Assembly: GCA_030762175.1 (NCBI GenBank)
Contig: CM060843.1
Location: 111,939,369-112,003,368, forward strand
Origin: Metallyticus violacea
Taxonomy: Eukaryota > Arthropoda > Insecta > Mantodea > Metallyticidae
Length of the DNA: 64,000 nt
Direction of reading: 5' to 3'
Positions 45,845 through 56,104 of the stretch are shown piece after piece. Position numbers and translations under genes: made by a program. The notes beneath the pieces are model-generated. The model ran no database searches. It was not told where the DNA came from and saw only the letters and a list, made by a program, of their open reading frames with translations. Position 1 is the first letter of the stretch, and each line of letters opens with the position of its first letter.

Positions 45845-48800
45845 AGCCTATCTAATGAATAAATGTATACCGATAATGTTAGTTTCCTTAAAATTTCATA
45901 AATTAATGCAAAGATACTTAGTGTGGGGTTTCCTATTCAGGGTATTTGTAAATTTAAGAAATAATGTATTACAGTTTGAGGCATTTTTTCCAGCTTTGGA
46001 AGGGAAGCATAGACTTGAAAAGAGAGAATTAAAATATTAATCAGAAAAATATTAAATACATGTAAAAAAAAACTGAAGAGAGAAAGAAAGTGGAAAGAAC
46101 TAGAACAAAAAAGCAAGAACAAAAACAGAAGAAACGATTCTCCTTTTTTTCACATATTATTCGTATTATATCCTTAAAAAAAAAACGAAAAGGAGTGTGT
46201 TAATGGTTCACTGTCCCTTGCTAAGAGCTGAGACATAAAACATACTTTTCCCTTCTACAAGCACAATTGTCTTTATTATCATTATCATTATTTTGTTGCA
46301 GAATTTAATTGAAATTCTTGTGATTTCAAGTTTCTTGCCCTGTTATGCCAGGCAAACATTACGATAAGTAAAATGCTTTTCTCTTAATTCAGCTAACATC
46401 TATAATCACCAAGCTGGGTGCGAGGGGGCTCAGTACTTACGCTTCGGGACCTTCCAGGTATTGGTGATTTCTCCTGATGTTTCATGCGAATCTTTTTATA
46501 TTACTTCATTCCATTTGTTTTATTACAGGGTCGATGTTGGCTGGTGCTCTGTGCGGTGTGAAGTGGCTAGCGCTTTGTAAAGCTTTCTACCTCAACGTCT
46601 GGGTGGAAGCAACTCTTCTGAGGGACGCGAACTTCTTAAAGGGGGCGCTTCCGGTTTCGGGTGTTTTATCAAGGAACAATGTTAGGGTATCTCGCCTGTG
46701 TTCATGCATCACATACGCCAGTTGCTGGTCAACTGACGTCCCCCTACCTCATCCGTTTATCTCGGAGGTGTCCTCGTGGGGGACTTTGAGAAGACAGAAA
46801 GCATTTTAATGTCCTCTTCCGTCCTTACCAATCCAATGCAACATCCATAATATCTTAAAGCGTCTCTTTAGTAAATTTCCGCTTTATATTTATCGTTTGT
46901 CAATGTTCTGTAGTGATATGTGCAATACAAAACAAAGAATTGGATTTGATATCCATGGAACGCCTAGTGTAGAAATGAAAACTTTATGGCGATTCACAGT
47001 TCCTCATTTTTATTCCAATCATACTATAGACGAAACATTTTTTTTGTACATCGAATTGTTACACTTTAATATAAACTCACGATAAACTAGTCATAATTTA
47101 ATATGAAATAAAAAAAATGTTCAAATGTACATAAAACACTAAATTAGCAATTGAATTTTTAAAATCTACAACTGAACGTGCTAACATGTTTATATAAGAA
47201 CTATTTTTTCCTTCTGGATTTCTAAGGTAATGACATAGTGCCAAAAGAAAGTCTTAAAAATTAAGCATTGTAATTTTAATGAACATCGCCGGACATTTTA
47301 AACTCTAATGAGCGTATGCTGAAAAATCGGGTCTTTAAATTTATTACAACTTTAAAGCGATGTGTACATTTGGCAAAATAAAGGGGTCTCGAAACCGGGG
47401 GAGATTTATTTTAGAGAGAACCCTTGGGCATATAATCGGTATAGGCTTTTGCACTATTTTTAGATCAAGTTTTGAAACCGCGGTGGGAACATTAGGGACT
47501 TCTCAGCTGCACAAACTCCTCCGATACGACCCATGGCCCAAGAATTCACTCAGCTTTATTACAGAAATGACCACTAGGAAGTCCCAAGAGAGATAACCCC
47601 TCAGAGCAGGGGTCTAATAACTTCAGCTCTATTTCAGTTCCAATTGCCAATATAAACCGTTATGCGATCTCTTGGCAGCTTTATTCTGCGTCTTAACGTG
47701 TCCGCTTGGATCTGTAATAGAGCATTTCTTCTCTTTGTGTTCTTTCCGCAATTGCCTGAGGATTTCATTGTGCCAGTAAACTCTTCTGCAACGTAGTAAA
47801 ATTATATTTTCACGGACAAATCAAGAGTGTTGATGTTCTTATAGGCTAACTAGATGTTGACAGTAATGATATATGAATAATTGAATTCATGACGTCGTAT
47901 TATTAGTCTTCCTTTTCGAGACTCTACAATTGTTCTAAGACAATTTGCTATTTTATATCTAGATAGCTTGCTGGTCTGGTCTAGTGTCCCCAACTTAGAA
48001 AGTCGTACAATTTGTAATCGAGGTTTTCCTCCTCTAGTCTTTATTGAGCGTTCACTAAACTACAAGGCAGCAGTTGCTATTTTTAGTTCACCCCGATTAT
48101 TTCAATTTCTCCTTAGCACCCTATCTGGGAAGCATAATCTCCAATCCGAACTTTGGGAGGTGCCCAATGGAGGAATAGTAAATCCATATGGAAGAGAACA
48201 CTGAAGAAACATAGGCAGTTTGCTAAATTTTCGCATTGCGTTGGACATTTAAGATTTCTTAATAATTGTGCTTCAGTGGCTTAACTGTTAAGCCTAGAAA
48301 ATGCGCTGAAAACTTCAATACAATTGATGCAGTAGTTTTTTTCTCTGGCGGTACATACCTGCATGTGGAAACTTGCGATCAAATAAAAATTTATGAACAC
48401 CACTGATAGTTTCAACCCGGAATCTAATGCATACCTAGGCTATAGTCTATGTTCAGACTGTTTACGTCAGAATAGCCATCAACAAAAGAAAAAAAAATCT
48501 TTATTATCTGTTTCCTGTAACTATCAAATGGATTTAAATACAGTTTTGCATTGGTTCGCGAGCAAGTGTTATGTGAATGGATGACTGCACGGTGGCTAGA
48601 ATTCTTCCATGTGAGCACGATCATTTAACATTTGAGGGGGAGCTTGCTATCTTCAGCAGACACACTTTCCTGCAGCTGTAACATGCATGCTGTGAATACT
48701 TCGTATATTTACGTTGAATGTACAAGAATATATTTACTTGCATGCATTTACCTATACGTATATTGTTATCACATGATTATTCGCGTTATTCATTGTCCCC

Positions 48801-49406
48801 AAACAGTGGCGCCACCCCCAAATCAGAATCACAGCTGTCCGATTCTGTTGTCTCTTGCACATTTATCAATAATTGGTTCACCACATTGTCACTCAAACCA
48901 TCCAATTTCCAAATGTTTTCTTCTTCCTTTATTATGTGCAAATGTCTGCCTGCCACATTACAGATGTTACTGTTGATATGACGGTCTCAGCTGTTTCGTC
49001 ATTGGCCAATGTCCTGTTTGCGCCATCAACTACTGGGACGACGATGTTTAACGCTGTGATATGGCGTCTTGTCCATTGCAATCATACGTTGGGGCTCTAA
49101 TTTATCCAGTGTCGCAACGAGCCAATTTTGAAAATAACCACATTCATCTATTCATAAGGTTCATTAGATTCCTTTGATTGAAATAAAAGTAACCCGCACC
49201 CTCTCCCTTTACAAATTAACTGTCACTTCCAAGATGAAAAATTTTTAACTTTTTGCCTTTAACGTTGGGAGTATTTAGTCCCCTGGACAATCCACATAAT
49301 AATCCCCTTTAGCAGCAACTGTAGTGTCTACCAGCTGTATGAGTTTCTTTGACTCTCTCATTCATCTGAGTAATAAAATGCTTTGCCTTAAGCTCTATAC
49401 TGGCGC
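45845..49406. other. Stretch without recognised gene; contains part of an unnamed repeat
   Basis: Includes the repeat segment at 46505-46561. Plus-strand frames at 46477-46809, 47360-47596, 47968-48204 and 48632-48976 match nothing I know. Composition varies (more GC around 46400-46850). Confidence 0.45.
46505..46561 (+). repeat. Unnamed dispersed repeat, copy 2
   Basis: ttcattccatttgttttatt then acagggtcga corresponds to 20744-20773 with about four differences. gtgcggtgtga follows at nearly the same distance. Flanking sequences are otherwise dissimilar, as expected for an old repeat. Confidence 0.5.
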
Positions 49407-49754
49407 ACCATCCTCAAGTCGCTCTTGGGGTGTAGTGTAACCATATTTGCCTCCTAAACCCAAGATCAAGGGTTCAAACCCGGCCAGGATCGATGGATTT
49501 TTTGAGCATACAAATCTAAGTATGGCTTCCTTCGGAAGGGAAGTAAAGATGTGGACATGTAGATTTACGACATGTTTGAGGGTAGGTCCATAAGTTTCCG
49601 GCCGCGCCAATAGGGGTTATCGCCTTCACAAAGTCCTTATCTTGTGTCATACCTTATCTGTTAAGTAAAGAAATTCAGCTGTAACTTCCGCTTCACTGTG
49701 TTCAGTTTTTCAGATATAGTTGCGTAAAGAAGGCTATGTGTAGAAGATTGTGAC

Positions 49755-50800
49755 ATGTTCAAAACGGAGTTTCGAGCTGTTATTAAGTTCTTCACAAAAG
49801 AAGGACTTACTCCAAATGAAATTAAACAGCGATTGAACGGTGTATATGGGGAAGCATCCCCCACATATTCCTCCATAAAAGAATGGGCCAAACTTTTTCG
49901 AATGGGTCGAGAAAGCATTGAAGACAAAGAGCGTGCAGGTCGGCCCTTGGAAGTACACACTCCTGAAAAATCGTTCTTGGGGAAGGAGAAATTATGGAAG
50001 ATCAGCGGCTCAAAGTTACAGAGATAGCAACAGTGATTGGGCCTTCCTAAAACAACAGTCCTTCATATTATTCATGAATATTTAAATATGAATAAGGTTA
50101 TTGCAAGATGGGTGCCTAGACTTCTTTCCTCAGGCAAAAGGAGCAACGAATCATCAGTTGTCAGGTATTTTTGGAGCTCTGCCGCAGCAACGAGAGAGAA
50201 GCTCTGCTTACCATTGTTACAAGAGATGAAAATATGGTCCCCTACTATGATCCCTTATTCAAAAGAGAATCAATGGAGTAGCGAAAACCTGGCGAAGCAC
50301 CGCCTCTAAAGGCCCAGGTCACTCAGTCAATCAAAAAGATCATGACCACAACCTTTTGGGACTATGAAGTAATACTCTTCATTGACTTCAAGGAGAAGAA
50401 CACCACGCTAAATGTACTATGCTGGTCTACTGCACAGACTACATGCTTTCATCAAAGGAAAAAGGCAAGGAAAGCAGAGTGGTGGTGTGCGCTGTCTGTG
50501 CACACAGCAGTTCTTGTTTCAAAGGAAGCTGTGAAGAAATATGACTTCAAGGAGATCGACCATCCACTCTACAGCTCAGATCTAGCTCCCAGTGACTACT
50601 TCCTCTTTTTAAAACTCAAGAAGGACCTTCGAGAAAGGAAATTAAAGTGTGACGAAGAAGTGATGGATGTTGTTTATGCCCATTTTGCAGACAAGACTTC
50701 TGATTATTTCTGGGGGGGGGGGGGATTGGAATGTTAATACAAAGATGTGTTAAGTGTTTTGCAATAAAGGGTAAGTATATTGAAAAGTGAAATATGGCTT
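49755..50800 (+). pseudogene. Mariner transposase gene of M4, frameshifted
   Basis: The start is ATG at 49755 (MFKTEFRAVIKFFTKEGLTP), giving the N-terminal helix-turn-helix region to 50027. A second piece, 50037-50309, contains TTVLHIIHEYLNMNKV and WVPRLLSS. The first catalytic site reads VTRDEN instead of VTGDE in a shifted frame. The second catalytic site is lost: the HDNAP sequence is removed by a deletion of about 20 bp near 50495, leaving CALSVHTAVLV. The third, APSDYFLF, is present near 50590-50610. Three frames and a missing catalytic aspartate mean no active enzyme. Family members are about 340 residues. Confidence 0.88.
50712..50724 (+). repeat. 13-G homopolymer inside the mariner
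   Basis: Other copies have shorter runs at the homologous place (about 7 in M1, 6 or fewer in M2 and M5), so this run grew after insertion, probably by replication slippage. Confidence 0.85.
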
Positions 50801-50990
50801 TTGTGTTTATCATACCTAGAAAATGATTAGGCCGGACCTACCCTCGTCAAAGCACCTCAAGCCTGGAAGAAGAGCCCTCTGAGCAAAATTTGTCGGCCGT
50901 TTCACGGTCTGAATTGAATGGGACACTGATGACCTGAGATGTTAAACAGCGTCCATAAATAAACCAAATCAACATCAACCATCCTCAAGT

Positions 50991-53209
50991 AATGTCTTCT
51001 TTACAACACTATATAATCCCTGTCACTGATAATGTTTATTTTATTTCATTTAATAATCTTCAGCCTAATTTCCGCCAGCAACCTCTATAATTTCAATTTT
51101 TTTTTTTTTAAATCAGGAAGATCTGAATCACTAGTTGTAGCTGCAAGCACCTTGTGTAAGGTCGGCGAACCATTATCAAAGAAGAATTTATTATTATTGT
51201 CACAAATTAAAAATTTCACATATTCATCCACTTCCCCAAAGAGACTATGCGATCTATTCCTGCTTTTCTTTTGAGTTTTTACACTTCCCGTTTCATTATG
51301 TTCACTGCTTATATTATGTATATACACCTGTTATTTCTGCAATTAATTTTACTCTTTTACTTGTATAAAGAGTTGGATATTTATTTATAAAAATGTTGAA
51401 TATATTCACCACTAATTGTTTTTCGTGAATTCCTAAAAGTTTTCCTTTAGTGCGTTATTTTTACCTCTCTATGACCTGCTCTGTGTTCGGCTAAGTTCTA
51501 TACTAAAAAGAAGCTCATAAGATTGGAGAAAAGGGGGAAATGAAAATCCTGATAGCTCATTATGGCTTTAATGAAAATTTTATTTACAGAATGTACAGAA
51601 TGACAAAAAACAACATGGAAAAATTTACAGTTATTCTACATTATATTTTTAATATGCAGAAATGAAATAAAATGTGGAACTTTTTTTTACTGTCTCAGTA
51701 GGCTTGTAATGACAAGTAATCATTAGAAAGTGTCGTCTAAAAAAAAGGACCAATAAAGTGAACAGTTTAATCAATGGTGAAACTTTAAGCCGCAACTTCC
51801 ACAGTGTCTCCTCAGTGATCTTACCCTCCCTTCCTCCCTTCCCCTTCCAGAAAGGCCTTACAGTAATTTCGACATGTCCGAGATGACCGCGGCAGGAGGG
51901 TTCAACGCAGACTTCTTTCTTATCGGCGATATACTACGTCAACAGTAAACATCACCATCGTTCATCAATCAGCCACAAACGTGGCACCTCAACGTGGGAG
52001 AGATAACCGTTCTCCTCACTAAATACGTACAACGTCCTCTTAATAAACCGCTGCAAATTTGGTTTCCCATTGTGGAGCTGACAATTAAAATCAAAACTCT
52101 CCTGTAGATAAACGCACTCATTGAAATTGAGAGTAGAGAATGGTAAAAACCAGAAACTTGGAGATCAGTTGGTTCTTGAAATGGATCTGTCAAAATTAGG
52201 ATTTTTATAATCTAGCAGATTTATTTTCAAATATTAAGACTATATTTATGCTATGTACTAAAGTAAAATATCACATAATTTAGAAAACTCCTAAATTTAT
52301 TGTAATTAATCCTTTGTAAAATGTCAAATAATTACATTTTTTGCCGTCTAATTTCTCTTAACGTGAATATTATGATTAAGGAACGACCTTTGTCTTATCA
52401 AATGAATATTTAGTTGGAAACTGTTTACAAGTTTTTTGAAACATTCCCCATGCATGGGCCTTATTTATTAAAAGATATTTAAACATTTATATGATCGTAA
52501 AGTAATTGAAGCTATATTATTATTGAGACTGCACTAATCAACTAGTAAGCAAACTATATAAATAAATGTTGCCTCAACAGAAACTCAGGCGACGCACATG
52601 GGAACAATTGGAGAAAAATGTCCTTTTTCTCGAGAGCCCAACTTCTCAGCTGCTCCACTTTTTACTACGCTGCTTCATTACTGAAAGTCAGTAGATGTTA
52701 GTTCGGGCTGCCGGACCTCTGCTTTTCCAATAAGAGTGCTGCTGCCATTTGCCTGCTTCGCGCTACATCGAACTCCACTCCAAGTTTTCTAATTACCTCG
52801 GACTAGTCTTAGATCTCTCCAAGATTAGTTTCTCTCGGGGCTACTTCTCCAACAGATCTGCGCTAAGCAGCATATGCTCAGAGTTTACTAACGAACAAGT
52901 CTGAAAACAAGAGCCTGGGGCCTATTGCAGGCAGAGCTAATATGCAAAACTCTTTTGGATAAGTAATATAACCGCAGTGGTGTGCAAAAAATATGTCTGA
53001 ACATACTCTGACCTTGTCATTTAGATGTTGCGTTTATCTTAAAGCAAAAGTGGAATAGCCTAACGAGGAGTTTCCGCAAAAATTAATAGGAATACTGCAC
53101 AAAACATCTAATAAACAAATAGATGCTGATTGTAGGAAAATGTGTAGGGTAGACAGCACATCCACTCTTAAAGTTTGTGTCTAGAACTATTGTGGTAAAG
53201 GGTCGTGCA
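50991..53209. other. Stretch without recognisable gene
   Basis: Frames at 51032-51274 and 51085-51327 overlap on opposite strands and are not recognised; the same holds for 51969-52193. A more GC-balanced patch lies at about 52600-52930. Confidence 0.5.
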
Positions 53210-53211
53210 TA

Positions 53212-54440
53212 CGAGGGTAGGCCCATAAGTTTCCGGCCTAACCATTTTCTAGATATGATAAAAACAAAAACTATATTTCACTTTTCAATATAGTTACAAT
53301 TTATTGCAATGCGCTTCTCATATCTTTGACTTAACATTTCAACTCCCCCCTCAAATAGTTAGAAGCCTTGTCTGCAAAATGGGCATAAACAGCATCCACC
53401 GCTTCTTCGTCACACTTAAATTTTCTTCCTCATAGGTCCTTCTTCAGTTTGGAGAAGAGGAAATAGTCTCTGAGAGCTAGATCTGGGCTGTAGGGGAGAT
53501 GGTCCATCTACTTGAAGCCACATTTCTCACAGCTTCCTTTGCAACAAGAGCGGTGTGCACACACGCTTAATTAAAAGAAGGCGCACACCCCTCGCCTTTT
53601 CTCTTTGAGGGAAGCACGTAGTCTGTGTAGTAGGCTAGCTTAGTACTTCCCATTTACTGTGGTGTTCCTCTCTTTGAAGGCAATGAAGAGTATTCCTTCA
53701 CAGTCCCAAAAGATTGTGGCCATGGTCTTCGTGGTTGACTGAGTGACCTTAGCCAGATTTAAACCAGTCCATTGATTCTCTTTTGGACACGGGATCATAG
53801 TAGAAGACCATAATTTCATTTCTTGTAACAATGATTAGCAAAACTTCTTTCTCTTTCTCTCTCTGCCATTGTAGATCTCCAAAAATGCCTGACAACATAT
53901 GACTGGTTGTTGCTTCTGGACTGAGGAAAGAAGTGTAAGTACCCATCTTGCACTAACCTTATTCATGTTTAAATGTTCTTGTATAATTCGAAGGACTTGT
54001 TTTAGAAAGGCCCAACCTTGTTGTTATTTCTGTAAAGTTGAGCCGCCGGTCTTCCACAAGAACGACGTTTTCAGGAGTGAGCACCTCTAAGGGCCGACCT
54101 ACACGCTCTTTGTCTTCAATTCTATTCAAAAAAGTTTGTTACGGTAGAATATGAGGAGGATACTTCCCCATATACACCGTCCAATCGCTTTATGGTTTCA
54201 TTTGAGGTAAGTCCTTCTTTTGTGAACAACTTAGTAACAGCTCGCAACGTCATTTTGAACATGTCACAATGTTGTACATATAGCCTTCTTTATGCAACTA
54301 TATCTGAACAATTGCGCACATTGAGGCGGAAGTTACAACTGCAATTATTTACTTAACTGATAAGGTATGACACCACATAAGGGTTTTGTAAAGGCTATAA
54401 TACTTATCGGCGATGCCGGAAACTTATGAACCTACCTTCA
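53212..54440 (-). mobile_element. D34D mariner, copy M5, full length but dead
   Basis: 1229 bp with inverted repeats (cgagggtaggcccataag at the left; complement of tgaaggtaggttcataag at the right) and TA at 53210-53211 and 54441-54442. The transposase is on the minus strand. The first catalytic site reads VTRNE (aspartate to asparagine). The second is destroyed by stop and frameshift near 53560. The third remains as DLALRDYFLF near 53460-53500. N-terminal frames near 53899-54200 are broken too. More eroded ends than M1. Confidence 0.9.
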
Positions 54441-54442
54441 TA

Positions 54443-54951
54443 TATAGTTATTTTGACTGGGGAGTTTTTAAATGAAAGCATTTTATGGGTAATCATTTGT
54501 ATTGCTTGAGTTTACTGGAGGCTAAAATGACAAATTGTAATTAAGGTTGGTATTCTTTATTTACTTACATAATCTTTGTTGCCCTCTTCGTTACTTAGTT
54601 TTAATGATATTCTTCACTCGTTTATTCAATCAATTTCTTTAACTGTTATGCTTTTAACTTAATTTAGTACTCTCTTCTTTGGCATAGAATGTTTTCCTAT
54701 ATATTTCTAATGACAAATAATCTTATAATTTTATAAAAATATCTCCATAATTTCATTTCTTCACACTCAAATACGCAATACTAATTGTTATATACGCATT
54801 TTCAAACCCTTTTCCAAGCAAACACTTTTCTTTCCATATTTCTCACGTAATTGGTTACATGAAGAAAGTAAGACAACTACAGATTATTAGGCATATGCAT
54901 GTAATACAATATGTCTATGACAAAAGGGAAATGTTCTTTATACATTACAGG
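54443..54951. other. Spacer without recognisable gene
   Basis: AT-rich; nothing recognised. Confidence 0.5.
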
Positions 54952-54967
54952 TTCCTCTTCATTCACT

Positions 54968-55220
54968 CCTAAACCCAAGACCGCGGGTTCGAACCCGGCC
55001 AGGACCGATGGATTTTTTTTCGGGGCGTAAAAAATCCTAAGTATGGCTTCCTTCGGAAGGGAAGTAAAGCCGTGGGTCCCGTGTCGTACATTTACGGCAC
55101 GATAAAGAACCTCAAGTCTGAAAGAAAGGCCTCTGAGCAAAATTTGTCGGCCGTTTCACGCCCTGAGTTGAATGGGACGCTGATGACCTGAGCTGTTAAA
55201 GAGCGTCCATAAATAAATCA
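54968..55220 (+). mobile_element. SINE family A, copy 13, 5' truncated with long target duplication
   Basis: Starts inside the head at cctaaacccaagaccgcggg, so the A-box half was never inserted. The body is one of the closest to consensus (ctaagtatggcttccttcgg, ccgtgggtcccgtgtcgtac) and ends gagcgtccataaataaatca. The duplication ttcctcttcattcact at 54952-54967 and ttccttcttcattcact at 55221-55237 differs by one inserted base. The 5' truncation plus the long duplication are hallmarks of target-primed reverse transcription. Confidence 0.94.
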
Positions 55221-55237
55221 TTCCTTCTTCATTCACT

Positions 55238-56064
55238 GTAGGTTGATATATCGTGGCCGCAAGGATGACCATTCATATCTCACGTGCATTATTGCATAGA
55301 AACAGTTGCCTTAAATGAACCAGCAATGTTAATTGTCATCATTTGGAATTTTCCAGTAGCATAGAATCGTAGTGTTAGAAGTGATTGCTACACGGTTTGA
55401 TTTTATATTGATATGTTCTAACTTGTCTTCAATTTCTTGCAACATAAATTCTAACACAATTTTTCTAATCTTCTGTAAATATTACGCAAGAAAAAACTAA
55501 TATGACAATGTCGTTTTCTTTCGCAATATTCAAAATACACACTTTCAACATTGAGGTCTTCCGTAGTTTTATTTATTATTACAAGTGACATTGTAAATGG
55601 TTGTGGCTGTCTGCTAGAACTAAGTACATTATTTGCATGCAAATATGCAATAGAAAGTTTAATTGCACACGCAATAAGCACACAGAGGTTTAAATCCTAG
55701 ATGTGATAAAACGAGATCACAGAAATGATGCTGAGATAGGATGCCTTTAATGAAGCCACGTCAGATACTTGCAGATTAACACAGCGTGGTCGTTAGCGAC
55801 CATGCCCTCAATATTTGGTATCCAGTATCTGGCAGGCTGGTGATCCAGGTCTGCACGTTATTGATTAATGACCTCCATAGTGTCTCTCTCGCGTTTCATG
55901 CCTTATTTTTAACTCGTTCCTTGAACTTACCTACATCAATTGTATAGAGAAAAAGGTGTTTTACATAGCTATTCTATTATATTTTATAATGACACAAGTA
56001 TTCTGAAATTCAGGAGCATTGGCATTTGACTGTAGTACGGCACAGTTGTTCAAAATTAGCTTCA

Positions 56065-56104
<40 letters not shown>

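Larger units (their letters stand above)
49577..50846 (+). mobile_element. D34D mariner, copy M4, inserted in a SINE
   Basis: 1270-bp element with both inverted repeats (tgagggtaggtccataagtt at the left, complement of cgagggtaggtccggcc at the right). The flanking dinucleotides are TT (49575-49576) and TC (50847-50848), which are eroded TA copies as judged from the SINE consensus. The only copy of the family in plus orientation. A 13-G run at 50712-50724 replaces a shorter G run seen in the other copies. Confidence 0.94.
49420..50977 (+). mobile_element. SINE family A, copy 11, split by a mariner
   Basis: The head and first half lie at 49420-49574 (gtgtagtgtaaccatatttg, aaacccaagatcaagggttc, ggcttccttcggaagggaag). 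The second half lies at 50849-50977 (aagcacctcaagcctggaag, tttgtcggccgtttcacggt, gcgtccataaataaacca). The two halves join at the family motif gcacgataaag, whose central TA is the mariner target. The 13-bp sequence accatcctcaagt is repeated exactly at 49407-49419 and 50978-50990, outside the SINE, so SINE plus mariner sit together inside one SINE target duplication. Confidence 0.96.

Noticed and set aside
46477..46809. Plus-strand frame of 110 codons in a GC-balanced patch
   Set aside because: It overlaps the unnamed repeat at its start and matches no protein family I know.
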